NCBI GenBank assembly: GCA_014871385.1
Contig: CM026424.1
Coordinates: 20,675,321-20,739,320, forward strand
DNA from: Ceratodon purpureus
Taxonomy: Eukaryota; Streptophyta; Bryopsida; Pseudoditrichales; Ditrichaceae
Direction: 5' to 3'
Length of the DNA: 64,000 bases
Under the pieces are notes generated by a model, which saw only the letters and a list, made by a program, of their open reading frames with translations, made no database searches and had not been told where the DNA came from. The position numbers were made by a program, and so were the translations under genes. Shown here one piece after another: positions 22,981 to 37,319 of the stretch (position 1 is its first letter; each line of letters begins with the position of its first letter).

Positions 22981-23116
22981 TTTTTGACAATAATTTATGT
23001 GGTGATAATAAGTTTAGTGCATGGTGGTGTTTAAATGAAATTAAGTTGTTTTTGACAATAATTTATGTGGTAATAATAAGTTTAGTGCATGGTGGTGTTT
23101 AAATGAAATTAAGTTG
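22981..23116. repeat. 68-bp tandem duplication
   Basis: Two adjacent 68-base copies (22981-23048 and 23049-23116) differ by one base (GGTGAT against GGTAAT). A recent local duplication in AT-rich DNA. Confidence 0.9.
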
Positions 23117-25948
23117 ATTTGGTACATAATAAATAGTGATCGTTAAGTTTTTATTAGGTAGATAATAAGCTTGTCTAGTGGTGTTCATTTGAGCACCTTT
23201 TGAAAATTCATGGCTGATTCAATTTTATATCAAAAAATTATGATTTGATTTGTGTTAATCTTCAAACCTTATCTGCTTTCAATAAAATATATTGAATATT
23301 TCAACACTTACAAAATGTTGCAGTCTTTATTCTTGTAATAATAGGGTGGTTCATCTTATATGGATTTTGAAGATAGTTCATTGAAAATGATTGTAGTAGA
23401 CAATTTTGAGGATGTTGATGATTGTATTCTATTTCAGGCTTCATGAGACATTGGCTCTAGAAAAGATTCTTTTGTATAGGAAAAAACTTTAGAAACCATA
23501 ATTCTATAAATAAAATTTAGATGTAGTAGGTTGGAGAAATATATAAGGAAAACAATAGTTCTTAATGATTATTAATAAAACATCACACAAAACAAATACA
23601 ATAGAATGAATAGAAGAAAATATAATAGAATGAAAACAACAAAAAATTCTCAATTTCCATAGTTTAGAACTTTATATTCAAAACATCACCAAAGAAAAAC
23701 ATATTGTATAGGAATTGACATCTAAAGAATCATTGTGACTTCAACTTGTGTGACATTTACTCTAGAAATGTATAGTATGATACAACATGCATACAATATT
23801 TAGCCTCCTTCCTTGTTAAAATAGAGTTTGTCCATAAAAAGTTAATTTTTTGTGAGCTTGATTTGTCAAGTCATTAGCTACACTTTAGAAGCAACATTTA
23901 TACTCTCTTAGTTTACATTCAAGAGTTTTTTGTGGTTAGATTGGGTAACTAAATCATCATTGTGATCGCTTGATATAAGAACTATATATTTTTTGTACTC
24001 ACAAGGCTCCATCAAACATGACGTCATTCTACTACGCATGATAGAGTATTATTGCATCTTAGATATGTGTCATCAATTGTCCTCCATGTGCTTCGTGCAT
24101 ACCTACTTGATTTATTTGAATTAATCTAGACTTGCTTTCCTTTGGCACTTCATAGCACTTTATTTACTACCTTCCTCTTTGTATTTATTTAAAAAGATTC
24201 GTTAAATCAACGCTCGTATATTGAATTCAACAAGATCGAGAGATCATCCAAGTCTTTCTACGCCCCTGCATTATTCTACTTCCATTCTCTATCCGGAGCT
24301 TTATACTGCGAGCAATCTTCCACATGGAAACAAACGGGGCTTAAAATTGACCCAAACTAGACCAATCCATGCCCGAGCGCTAATCAATATTGGATTTTTA
24401 TAAACCTTTAATCGATTTTGCAATAACACATTTCACAATCACAAGATTACATAGTCCGTATGGTTGTTCACTAAATTGCCAATACTAACTAAATAGCTTT
24501 GCTCTTTTCCAAATACCATTACACTTGTTAATTATTGATCCTTTGGGCTTTGCAATTTGCATGCATGATCATCATAATCAGGTCACACTTATTAAAGGTT
24601 CTAGTTTATTGTAGCAAAATTACAAAGTGATAGAGGACAACTTACAATGTTACAAAATCATAATGGCCTTCAAACTCATTAGAAATCAATTTATCAAGAA
24701 TTTATGAAAAATGATAAAAGATTTACTCCACCACCACTATCCTTTGAAAAATAATGAAAAAAATGATACATACTACTAAAGCAATATGAAAGAACGAAAT
24801 CTTCATCAACCAATTGTGAACCTCATTTCAAGTATGCTTGACGAAATGCAAGAAATCACTTCAATGAAGGGAGGAAGCACTAGATGGTAGATAATATGTA
24901 GAAATAATTAGATATCTTCTTATTCTTTATATTGTTGAAAATAATTTATTTATTTGATTTTTTCACTTTGGAACTTTTAATATACTTCTTTTTTCTATTA
25001 AGATAAATCTTCATTGCAAAAATAAGCAAAGTGTGATTTTTTGTTCCTTATAAGCTTGAGAAAAGTTTACGTGATAACTCAGTTTTTTATTAAAATCTTC
25101 TTGTTATAAGATTTAAGAAGGGAACTTGGTTAATCATCTCATTGTTAATGGGATTTATGAGTGGAAGGAGAATCTAGAGTATTTGAGAAGGGCTGTAAAG
25201 AACATAATGTACTAGATTGTACCTAAAAATATTGTTCAACCCTCGTCTCTATTGAGCAATAACTTGATATAAAATCCATGAGTGTTTTGTTTCCCTGGCT
25301 ACTTCCACATTAAATTTAAAAAAACATTTAATATACAAATCATGGATCATAGATGAATGGAGTTGAGTACTTACTGGAACATGGAAGAAAAAAAACCCCC
25401 TGGTGCTCATCATATCAAACTAATTTTCGTACGTAAGAGTTGGTGAATGATTATAACTTTGTCAATGATTTACAGATTCCATTGGATATGAAGATATCAT
25501 TTCGACTAGATGAAAATATCGTTTTTAACCATTAAATGAACCAGATGCTCCTGCCGTACATTACATGTTCAGAGATAGTATTTCCTGAAAGGTATCAAAC
25601 ACAAGAGTGTCGGTAACTGGCAGTCTGGCAGCTCAAAATTCCGAACAGTGGCGAGAAGATGGTCTTTCACTTAAGATATTATGCGATTCATGCCGTGGGA
25701 GCAACAAGAAGAAAATGGCCAACTTCACATACAATCTGCCATGCTGTATTCATAAGAGCAGCCCATGTTTCAGCAATTCTTAGTGTCACGATAACCAGTG
25801 GTTTAGCTGGCCAGATGGAGCTCCAGTATTCTCTTCCTTGGTGCTTCAAAACAACAGAAAAAGAGTGACTATCAGGAAGGTTGCCCACCATGTTTTCCAC
25901 GTCGTTTGACGATTTCGAATAATTTCTTAGAATGTATAAAAGGTTGGA

Positions 25949-28900
25949 TTAGAGGTCTATTTGAGTCACAACTGTGACTACGGTTGTCTCTATGAGTGAA
26001 GCATCACTAGCAGACTTTTGAGCGGCAATGGATTCGGATTTATCCTTTGCTGTGTTCTTTCGCGGCTTGCCTTTGCCTCGACCTTTGCGGGAAGCCGGTG
26101 CTTTAACAATTTTGGCTCCTGACTGATGAAGTCGTGGGGCCAGAAGCTTTGGTTGTCTTGTTGCTATATCAAATGCCCGTAGACAAACATACCCTGCAAG
26201 GAAGGCAAACTCGGAATTGACGAATGGATAGCGCAAGCTTAAATCTAATCTATTGTATTATATATGAGCGTAATCGGTCTGTTATTGAGTTATTTGTGTC
26301 AAAACAAATCATGAGCATACATAGCACACAGCTCGACGCAAGCTAGGTTCCTTGCAAGTTCTGTTACCACAATGCATCTGCAAGGCTCCATTTAATTGCA
26401 AGAGATAAGTGTTTTCTTACCTTTCTGAAAGCAGCATTGTACCTCCTCCTGGGACATGTCTGTTTCATTCAAAACACTCACATTTTTGAATCTACAGCCG
26501 AAATGTCTCAAAACAATATAATGTATGAGCATGCACGTGGAGCTCGGGACATAGCAGCAGCAACTCATCTGAATTACCTTTAAACAGATTACTCACAGCC
26601 GTGCTAAAATATACAAAACGACGCCGGAGAGACCAAAGGAGCGTCCGGGGAACATCTATGGGCTGTATACTGCTTGCATGATCCGCAAATACCTGCCATG
26701 CATACCAAATGTTATGACGAGGGATTTGCACTAAATCATAAATCAATGCTGAAGAAAGATACAATCAAGAACAGCAAGTCTTGCAATGCTTTCGAAGTAC
26801 CTCGTTCACTTGGAAGTACGTTCCGTTCAATGGAAACCACCCTCTCATAGCTGTCTTGCATGGAATCTGCAAGCAGCAGAGACTCAGTATGTACTTTCCT
26901 AAGAGCAACACTATCACCATTACAAGGTGAATCAAGACTTTGACAAACCAGAAGTGCAAGAAAACATTGAAAAGATAGGGCTGAAGCCTTACTAGAAGTG
27001 TTCCTCGCACAGTCTGCTCAGGGTCGTTGTCTTCACATGAAGCAAATGGATTACCGGCATCATCGTCATTGATCTTGGGCATGGTTGCTGGGACTTCATC
27101 TGAGGTCACCATAGTAAGAGGTATACCTCATTCAGACTTCGAAACTAGACAATGCAAATACGTTTGGATGCTAAAGACATACACGTCCAAACTTCAAAAA
27201 ACTTCAGTGTAATGTTTCAGACATGTACAGGGCTCGAAATTGATGGTATCGAACAAGGTACTCAATATTTTTGTAAAGATTGAAGTTGTTTACCGGGACT
27301 CCAAATGGCCAGAAGGTAGAAACATGGATCATCGGCTTCTCTTTGGTCCATCTGTTACATCCGTAGAAATGGTCACTCAAAGCAAGACTTCGGAACATCG
27401 CTTGAACCACTTGATTCACAACATTCTGGTCATAATGCCCCGCTGACACTTTATTTTCATTCACTTATCCTTCCCATTCAAGAGATAGTTCTTACCTCGA
27501 AAAGCAGGGGATGATTGTCTGGCAATTCATACCTACAGCATTCACAACATAAAGCCACGAGTAAATCCGCAGAACTTGGGCGTAGTTTATTCAGCTTAGT
27601 GTTATGTCAATCGTAAAATGCGTTGACCATCGGAAAATCTAATGTAACTAATACGAGTCAGAAGGGGTTCATTAGCACTCACACAAAGTGCACAGTTCGC
27701 AAACGCTGGACATTCTTTAGCTTCGGTGCAGGCGCTAAGGAAGCTTGCGGAGGAAGCAATATCAGCTCTTGTGAAGGAAGATGCTTAAAATCATCTCGTA
27801 CTACTTCCACTTCCTCTTCAACAGTTACTTCGAGAGTATTCTCAACAGCCACGAACGCTATGTCATTTGAATATACGGTTTCCTCAAGAATTACTCGAGT
27901 GTCCTCAAGAATTACTTCTGTACTGTCGTTGATGTCGAGTTCCATGGCTGCTTCTTCCTCATGCTCAACAACCTGCAGTTGCAACTCTTTCACACAAATA
28001 TTTGGAGGCGATGCAGATTCATTTGGATCGCTCCTTAACTCCAGCGAAGTCTGTTCTATGTTTAAAAGTGAACGGTGCTCCCTTAAGATGGAATGAAATC
28101 CCAAAAGCGGTTCAATCTGGGTCTCAGCAGGATCGCCTCTTTTGTTGGCGTCAATGCAGAAAGGAACCTCTTCAATGTCCGGGATACCACAGTCAGAGAT
28201 ATTACTGTTTGGGATACTACTGTCTGTGTAAGGTTCCGGAGAACGGGGTTCTTCAATGATTGGTATACATGGATCTTTGTTCGTAATCGAGGTATGTGGT
28301 GTCGGTTCTGTCTGTGCGGCTGGATCAGGTCCAGGCAATGCAAATACTGTTGATTGCTTGTCTTGCTTTCCAGGCCACTTGAGGAGTAATTTTGCACTGC
28401 CACAAATCAAGGACGTGAACAAAGATATACAACTTCAGTTATACACCAAAATTCATACCAAATACTCTAATAAATAAACGTCTCATAGAGATCTTTGCTT
28501 ACCTTGCATACGAGCTCGCATAGTGTTTGCATTCGCTTCGCAGGGGACATGCGTTGCAGTTGGGCTTACTTTTGGTGCAAAATACCTGTAAGCACACAAA
28601 CGGGCATTATTGCACAAGTCTCTCCAAGCGGTCAACACAAACCACGTTGTGTCGTTTCCTGTCAAGAGGGTTTACGAATCGGATGAAGGATGGGGATTTG
28701 TCACCTTTCCGAAGGTGATCATCTGGTAATGAAGTTCGTATCTGCACCACACCAATACAAACGCAAGTCAGTGGACCCTATGTCGTCTATATTCCCCACA
28801 TCGTCCTCTATCTGCACATGTGTTCTTAGAAGTGCTTACAGAGTCTGCTGATCAAGGGTACAAAGGCGCGGCCACATATATTGTTGAATGTGTGATTGAA

Positions 28901-31900
28901 TGGGGTACCTGCGAACAAACACAATCCAGGTACACAAACAGTATATCAGCAATTCACCAAAATCACCCAGAAACAAAAAACTATACAAAATATATTGCAT
29001 TTGCTATAGAATTCTGCTGGTCCAGCACATGTGTCGTCCTTACAAATCTAATAAATGCAACTGAGTCTCTTCAGGCAGAGGCTCGAGCGGAACCCAGCCC
29101 AGGCGCACAGCAATCCGCCCCACATTCGTATCAACCTGTGCACAATCTCAAAGCTCTTAGTCCCACTCTAGAAAGACACACAACATTGGGACGATTTCCA
29201 GCCATGGCTACACAGAATTCAAACTTACAGGAAATGAAGGGTGATGAAGTGTTAGCAAACGGATGCATTCAACGCTTTTCAGTCCCACGCCACGAAAGCT
29301 CAACAAAAATGCCCTGCAGACAGAGAAAGTTCAATCAAATTCGCAGTAAATGGCGGAAGCTGCAAAATTCTACGGAAATACACAGCAAAAGGTACTTACT
29401 TGGCATCCTCAGGCGGGAGTTTCCGAATCCACTCAAGGTCAATGCTTCCGTTCTGATCACGGTGTACTCGATCAAGAAAGGCTTTCAGTCTTCCTGCGAG
29501 AGCATTATTCATGCCCCGATTCTTGATCACATCGGCAACCTCGTGAACCGATGCTCGTTGCACCGCTTCCCAATCCACACAATCATCAGTCAAGGGATCC
29601 CGGGAGTAGGATTTGTCAGCCAGAATGTTGGCACGAAGGGGTTCCCACTTTTGCTTCTGAGATTTCATCACATAACCTGCCTCCCAGCTCGCTCTGGCCT
29701 CACCCGATAGCAACCTGAACGATACGTTCCCCTGTCTGTATCTGTAGTTGTCGATCCTGCGCCGCATCAGCGCCCTCTCGGGTCGAAGCTTCACGGTTTT
29801 CAGAGCCCTCGCCTTCGCTTTGATTCCCTCTCTTGTAGTTTGCTTCTTCCCGAGAACCAGACGCAGCGTAGCGGCAAGAACCTTCTCTTTCCCAAGCACT
29901 GTCAAGCTACTCACACTTTCCTCAATGACATTCGAGAACTTCTCCTGGATGACCGCCAACCTCCCCTTCCACGGCGATCCTTGAGGGTTCAGGTCGCCTT
30001 CACGATTCTTAACTACTTGCAAGTCATCCTGTTGCACCGAAAAGCTTGATATGCAGACTTTATCCCTGCAACATTCTCGGTCTTCGAACACGCATGCCTC
30101 GAAACTCTTGGATAGATTACTATTCGACTGATTTGTCACCGCGTCATTAGAAGGAAGGGATTCGGGATCCCTGTGCTCAAGGTGACACCCCATCAATCTC
30201 TTTCTCAATGTCTCAACTCCTTCGGCTAGCTCTTCCTCAACACACTCGCGATCGTTTACGTTCTTCGAAAGTAATGCAGCCACCATCTCCGATACTTCCT
30301 CCTGCCTTCGATCCTCACCCACGCGCAGCGTTTTGAGTTCAACTACTGTTAGTCTTTCGGGCTGAGGAACAGACGATTCTTTTTCGCTCGGTGACTGATC
30401 CCTCGTCTCCGGAGTGCTGTTATCTGTAGGTTCTTTGGCAGCGCCCCGGCGCGCTGGGAATCGTGCTCGCAAGGCCATGAAAGCATTGCTGCACATGAAG
30501 ACACCCTTGTTCCTTTAGACTGTGCAACTTACTGGATTTCACTGCCGTCGCAAGACAATTCACAACCCATTTTCATAGCAACACATACCTTGACAAAAAG
30601 TCTGAAACGTTTTGAGTGAGGAACGCTCCACCAACAGAATCAACCACCGACCCCTTCCACCTTGAGAAAGCTCGACTTCCTTCAATGAGTGCCACAGCAG
30701 AGAGAAAATTTAGAGTCCACCACCACAATATGAGCTTCAAATACTACCTAAATGCATAATTCTGGAAACACATGCTAGCCAGGGACAGAGCCATGCTAAC
30801 CTTGAACTTGACGCATAATGGAGATGAACTGGTAAGCACGATTCTGCCACTCCTGCCTGGATTGCTCCCAGGATGCTTTATCCTGCTCTGTGTCATCTTC
30901 GTCGCTGCCCTTGAGCATCAGAGTCTTGAACTTCTTCACGGTGCTGAAATCCAAGTCCACCTTGGGCTTGAACCTCACTCTCCGTTTACGCATAGGCGGT
31001 TTTTTGTATACTACTAATTTCTTGGAACCGTCGTCGTAAGCCACGATTTGAAGCTCTTGTTCACGTCTCTCACTCGAATCCAAGACCCGCGGCACAGGTT
31101 CAACTAAGGGGAGAGCAGAAACAGAAACATCGTTTTCTTCTGCGAACTGTGTTTCGAGGCGAGTGATGCACACAGTCGTTTGTGGCGAGTCCTCTCCTGC
31201 GATGTGCGCCATGGCTTTGACCATACCAGCTGGCTCATTCCTCGTCTTGGCATCCTTTGACAAAACCAATTCAGACTCCGCCACTTGAAGTTCGTTCATT
31301 TGTGCATCGAAGGTAAGAGTACGCCGCGTAGATGCGGCTAAAACGCGCGGATATCCTCCATTCAGATCGGAAGCGCCTAGTGGCGACGGTGGCGACGGCG
31401 GCGGCAGCACAAGAGTAAAATCCTGACACTGATTCGTCGATGGAACAGGCCCGCGTGGTGTGGACGGGTGATCCTCATCCACCGCAAGAGACTCCTCTCC
31501 GTCCGGAACACAGTCAGAATCTAGCGGGCTTAAGTCTGGAGGTCCATCAGGCCATGACGAAACAGGATCCAGAGCATTTCTGAGCTCGTCGCTACTCATC
31601 GAATTAACTGGAATTCGCAAGCAAGCTTCCACCAGCACCTCTGAACAGAAACTACTCCCATGATTAGGCTTGGGCATGGGCACTAAACTGGAGCTACCTT
31701 GGTCGGCAAGAGGCATGTGCAATGAGATCTTCTCACAATTCTTGAATGAAGGATCTTCAAACAGAGACTTCTCGAGAACCCCCGAAAACTCTGGGGGATT
31801 GCAATCTACCGCCGGTCCAGCATCCAAGTGCTCGTGTTCCTTGCCTTCAGTACAACTCCTCTCAACCATTGTACTGGGGTTCAATTCTTGTGACAGAGGA

Positions 31901-33888
31901 TCAGTGCATTGTGAGCTTCCAGAATGCGGGCCATCAGTATTCAATTTGGTCAATTCCTGTACCAGTGGTGCATTTTCCTGCTCTCCGTTCGGCCTACTTG
32001 TGTGTGCAGCTGGTGAGTCCTGAGACAATGTAATGGCGGCTTCGTCTCGCTTCTGCCGTTTCACGTAGCGCCGACGTTTGATTTGCGGCTTTTTGTGCCT
32101 AGCCAACATTTTCATCTGCAACAGAGATGGAGATTTCGATTCTAGAATAAAAACAGGTGGACAAGCTTCATCATTCGCCGCTTCCCCCCTCCTCGGCTTC
32201 TTTGCACGGCTTTTATTCGGCTTCTCAGACAGGATCTTTGGCATATATCTCCTCTTCCTCGGCGCCTTCGGGGGCGCCTTTGGTTGTACTTCTTGCGCCT
32301 CTTGCAACTGAGGCTTTGCAATGTCGAGACAATGTCAGTATGCATATACATCTTACTTACACTAGAGCAGGCAAGCGCTGCAAGCCTTGGTTACTGGTAG
32401 AACTACTCTTAACTGTAAGTCTTGCGATTAACGTTTCCTTCCTACATAACCAAAATTCTATTAGAGTGGTAGAAACACACCTGTACTCGGGGTTTTGCAC
32501 ATTGAGAAGCAGGGGCAGCTGTGCCCTGCTCCTTGGTGAGCATGAGTTGCTCATTAGGCACTGAATTTATCCTGATCGTACCGTCTGGTGAGCGTGACTC
32601 GACGGTTCTCAACAACTCTCCTACACGGACACAAAAGAACTGGTTTGAATGCTTGTATCTGAAACGTGAAATGACTTCACACTCTCTTCTAAGATAGCAG
32701 ATACTTTGACAAGCTAATGGGTCCACAGGCGAGAGAGAAAGAAAAATTCAAATTCTAGGACGAGGAGGATAAGTTACCAGATGGAAAATTTGCATGATCC
32801 CGTTGCTCTGACAAGGGAACGGAGTCGGCAGATGGCGACCGTCCTCGATCCTGCACGATCTCTGGGGTCTGTGGGCCAGTCACTCCTTGTGCAGCCCCTT
32901 TCGCTGCCAAAACTGGGCATGGTTGATTCGCACTACACGTAAGCAGCTCTAACGTCGACCCACCTGATTGTGCGTTCACGTCTTGAGTGCCAGGTTGTGC
33001 TCCTGCGAAACCCAAACTTGTTTAAGCATCACTTCAAAGAATCAAAGCAGTTGACATCGAAACCAGCCACGGTTCTGCCCCAGAGAACTCACCTGCCACC
33101 AATTTCGCTATGTCGGCTAAGGACAGCAACTCCAGGTCGAAATGTGAGAAAATGTCCGCTGAACATGAAGACCCCCTCGCCAGAATCCATGGCACACCGC
33201 CTCTGTCCGAGTCTAGTACTCTTAGATCGCCCTCTTCACTGCCAATTCCGTCCCTCTGGAGCGAGACTAATTCGTCAGCATGAACCAAGTACACACCAGT
33301 GTCTCGGAACACATCTTGACCCCTCGTCGCTTGTATAACAGCATTGGTGTACGAACTGTCTACCTTCTCCAAACTTCCCGAGCCTGATGCAAGACCTGAT
33401 TCTTCGCATTCCCGCAAAACGTCGTGACCAACAGTCGCCAGGGCCACCGCATTGGTATACAAATTGTCTCCCTGCTTTAGTTTTAGCAACTCTCTCGGTG
33501 CTTCGCATTCCATTAAACCATCCTGGCCAGCCATCACCAGGCTAACAGCTTTGGTATGCAAAGCGTCCTTCTTCGACCTCCGCGGCCGCCTTCTCGAGGA
33601 GGCTAAGGGTACTCGGGACTCGTGCAAAACGTTGAGACCAGCGGACGCTTGCACAACAGCATTGGCACACGAATTATCTCTCTTCTTTCGGGCCTTCTTC
33701 AACTTATGGGAGCTTGACGCTCCGGCTGCTTCACATTCTCTCAAAACATCGACGCCAGCGGTCGCCAGGGACACCGCATTTGTGTACAAATTGTCCGCCT
33801 TCAGCAATCTGTGCAAGGCCTCGGGTGCTTCGCATTCTAGCAACATGTCTTGCCCACCGGTCGCCAGCGACACTGCATTGGTATACAT
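25949..33888 (-). CDS. DEMETER/ROS1-like 5-methylcytosine DNA glycosylase
   Basis: Nineteen exons, 33888-33093, 33002-32778, 32620-32481, 32307-30801, 30679-30589, 30488-29400, 29313-29229, 29135-29044, 28908-28840, 28741-28705, 28585-28503, 28396-27683, 27532-27496, 27351-27294, 27099-26993, 26866-26801, 26692-26578, 26459-26421 and 26193-25949, join in frame to about 1,864 aa. An upstream 5' exon is possible. In order: N-terminal 33-39-aa repeats; a basic KAPRKRRYMPKI block; domain A (FSRWKGSVVDSV, FLTQNVSDFLS); HhH-GPD glycosylase with catalytic Lys in GVGLKSVEC and Asp in VDTNVGRIAVRLGW; a 4Fe-4S loop with the C-x6-C-x2-C-x5-C spacing; and domain B (YELPDNHPLLFE, QTVRGTLL, IPCKTAMRGWFPLNGTYF, DVPRTLLWSLRRRFVYF). 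These enzymes excise 5-methylcytosine and start active demethylation in the nucleus. The permuted CXXC motif usual before QTVRGTLL is absent. Confidence 0.92.
33324..33888 (-). repeat. Protein-level tandem repeat in the glycosylase N-terminus
   Basis: Six units of 33-39 aa follow each other from residue 1 to about 190. The core is YTNAV-x2-AT-x-G-x-DVL-x-ECE, as in YTNAVSLATAGVDVLRECE. Units 1, 2 and 5 are closest; units 3, 4 and 6 are more diverged. The linkers are Lys/Arg/Ser-rich. I know of no such repeat in DEMETER or ROS1. Confidence 0.85.
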
Positions 33889-36800
33889 TTGTCCCAGCAG
33901 CGATCGAGACGGCTCTCCACCTCCAAATTCCTAGTAATGGACCTCGACGTTGGCTCCACAATTGCAAAAAGACGAACTCTATTAACCTAAGAGAATCATC
34001 TCAACTCGATCACATGACAGAGAAATAAAAAACAACAAATAAAAATAAAAATAAACACACATCTTCGACATCATGCCCGAGCAGTGATGGTGCAACTAGG
34101 TTACCAAAAGGTTGGAAATTGGAAGCCACAACTATGGAGTCACAGAACTTGGTACTCAGCACTGTAATTGCAAACAACATCCTGCAAGTCTCGATCCACA
34201 GCCAATTCAATGTCCAAACCACTTCTCCACATCCTAATACGACACCACACAAGCCTCACACCACTACGTGACCACCACAACTAGTGCCAATTGTAACAAG
34301 ATAAAAAGTATTGTCTTGTTCAAGCACAGCACAGCACAGCACATGGTCAGTGACAAGGAAGCAAGTAACTTAGTAGTAGTGAAAGTTCACTTGGGCGAAG
34401 TTGCGCAAGGAGCCGTGGCCAACCCTGGCTGTGGCAATGAAAGTTATGAGTGCAGAAGTGCAGGCGGAAAAGCAGAAGAGCAAACCGAAGATAGCATGAG
34501 GAATCACAGACGCAATCGATGCTACACCCAGATGGACGACCTCGGGAGCTGTGAGGGCCCCGCTCACTTACTGCCATTGGCGGCTACCGCCATGCTTGTG
34601 CATGTCCTCTAATACTCCATGACCCACTCCCCTTTGCATCCCTCCTCCTCGCTGCCCCTGCCCTCATGAAAATCTACCCTTCTTCCTCCACTTCCATTAC
34701 ACTACGTTACGTCCTTGATTGGGCTGTATCTAGTAGGTGACTGAATATTGCTGCCCCAAATTCTTCAATTACTGACATTAATATCACTTCCTCATCCCTA
34801 ACAACCTTACAGCCCCGGTTGGGAAAAAAAATGTTGAAATTTGGTGTGAATTTCTGATCCTCCTTTTAATGGATATTTGTAATTGAGAAAGAATAAGGAA
34901 CTGTAATTTACATGACTAAGATTAGAACCCTTTCTCATATTTCTCTATGATTTCTAGATTGGAGAAGTTTCTGTGTTCAGTGGAAAGATTTATGTCTTGT
35001 GTCTATTAGCATTCTAAAGATGAAGCTGATACTGGTACTCTTCCTCTTCCACTGACTTGGTTACTCAACAGACACAAAGTGTTCATCTTCAGAATGCTAA
35101 AGGTTTGCCGGCAATTGCTGTTCCGGGACTATGGTAATTACCATGCTGTCCTGCAATGTTACATGGGAGATGGGAAGCAGATTTGACATTCAGAGTGAAA
35201 GGTACTGATACTGATCTCAATAAGATATTCATGGTTATCACATCTGAATGTTGCTGCAATTGGAGGTCAAAATCGTAGAAAGCAAATTGCACTCCTTACA
35301 CTCACACACAGCAGGTATATGAGTGGAACAATCTTACCCAATCTAGGCAAAGGGAATTGTATTGGGTCTGGTGAAGGAGTTCATCAGTAGTGGCAAAAAG
35401 CACAAGGTACATGCATGTGAGATAAGTAATGCAGAATGCTCCAAACTTGAGTTACACAGTAATCACATTAATTTGTGATCATGATTGACTTGCCTGTAAA
35501 TGAGCAAATTAGTATCAGAGTCCAAAATGAAAAGATGACAAACCATGCAGCATGTATATACATACACAGTTACAGGATAATGCACAAGGTTATGAATATC
35601 TATCCCAAAAAACTTCTAAAATTTTGACAATGTTAGGAGGGTGCTGAAACCTATAGCTTGACCCAAAAATTCTCATTCTTCATAACTCACCTTCATTAGA
35701 TTCTTCATTGCTTAGCCTCAATACATTCTTCAGGGACCCTTTCAAGTCGTATACACAAGTGCACATATAATTTGACAGATATCAAAGTCAACTCATAGTA
35801 GACAAGTTCAATCATTTGCTGAGCTTCATTTGAAATTCACATAACCTCTAAGGTAGAGGAACCAGAAATTGATGAAATTGAAGTCTGCTTGCTGATTAGA
35901 TGGCATGGGGGGTGTGATAAAAATACACAAAGGTTTGGTAAACATAGCAAATATGAACAAAAAAAAGAATCAATTTTTGGAGATGTATTGAATTTTTGGT
36001 GAATGTTTATATTGATTTTTTGTGAATTTTTGATGTTCAATAATTAGAGGTACCAATAAATGAGGAATAGCTACTTATGAAACTATCACTAGTTGGCTCC
36101 AAAAGCAATGAGTGTTCAAATATTAAAAGCCAATGACGAGACACCAACATCCAAAATGGAAAATGATAAATTAGTACTATCATGATCAATTGATGGAGGT
36201 CTAATTTTGTTAGTTGTTAGTCCTTTTCGATTAGTCATTTGGAATGAGGAAGGAGGGAAGAATCTTCTAGCCTAAATCAAATTTTTTTATAATTGATATA
36301 TTATCATCTCTTTACATTATGACAATATTAAATACATGTTTAGGAATATCCAAAATTTCGGAAATTATTTTTTCAAAATTTCAAAAAATTGTATGGACAA
36401 AAGATGTTACACAATTAACAAGCGCCAATTTTTTAAATCAAAACTAAATAACTACATAACTACAAATAGCCAAAATAGAAAACATGATACCATATTTCAT
36501 AACATAAATTGTGATCAAAAGCCTAAAATTGCATATTTAGCATGTATGACATTCTTCAAATAATCTAATGTAAAAGTATAATTCCATTCTAACATATTAT
36601 TAATATCTTTAAAAACCTTTCAAATCCAAAAATATGCTTTAGATGAGTAATCATAAAACGTAAAAATTATTGTTCTAAGCTATAAATTCCACCATTCCTT
36701 TTGTGATTTGGTTAGAATTATTTTTTTATAATTTTTAGAATAGTTTTATCTAAAAGTACCAATATTATTAAATAAATTGTAAATGATGTAAGTCATTTTA

Positions 36801-37208
36801 AAACAAAATATTAGTTGTTTTGGACTTTTTTGGAAAGTTGTTCAAATAGATGGACATAGATCCATCAAACCAAGTTAGACAAACATCCTTTTTAAAGCAA
36901 AGAATTTCAAATTAAGAAAATCATACATTGGAATATTTACTTTCAACTTATCAAAAAGTAACCATGAAATGTGACATGGAAAATCCAAAAAAGTGCTTTC
37001 TATATATCAAAAAAATGAGGACGTCTTGCTTGATGTGTGCAAATGCGCTCACATCAAAGTCAAAAGCCCGTAATATATTGATTGCGTGCACAAAAAAGTC
37101 AAGTACATGCATGAAAGGGTCAAGTATGCACACATGCATATATTTAATAACATATATAAAAAAATTCATCAATTACAACCTTTATAAGTTTATATATACA
37201 ATCACATA

Positions 37209-37211
<3 letters not shown>
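33889..37211. other. 5' flank of the glycosylase gene, then AT-rich non-coding DNA
   Basis: 33.9-34.7 kb probably holds the promoter and 5' UTR, perhaps with an intron: a GTGTGT donor near 34062 and an ACTAG acceptor near 33932 on the minus strand. A short AGCAC repeat lies at about 34324-34342. From 34.7 kb on I see only AT-rich sequence without genes or clear transposon ends. Confidence 0.45.

Positions 37212-37279
<68 letters not shown>
37212..37279. repeat. (AT)34 microsatellite
   Basis: An uninterrupted AT dinucleotide run of 68 bases, able to form a cruciform and likely to vary in length between individuals and assemblies. Confidence 0.97.
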
Positions 37280-37282
<3 letters not shown>

Positions 37283-37319
37283 GAATCTTCTTTAATAATT
37301 GATTTTTATTACGTAGGCA

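Larger units (their letters stand above)
20565..25948. other. Long AT-rich gene desert
   Basis: No convincing gene in 5.4 kb. Minus-strand traces at 21541-22056 and 22252-22518 look like diverged coding sequence (for example VRFASDTPGDGYITESASS) but match no family I can name. Two small tandem repeats are listed separately. The last 300 bases should include the 3' UTR of the DEMETER-like gene. Confidence 0.45.

Noticed and set aside
28820-29710. 296-aa plus-strand open frame
   Set aside because: It runs antisense across glycosylase exons that are strongly supported, and has no recognisable domain.
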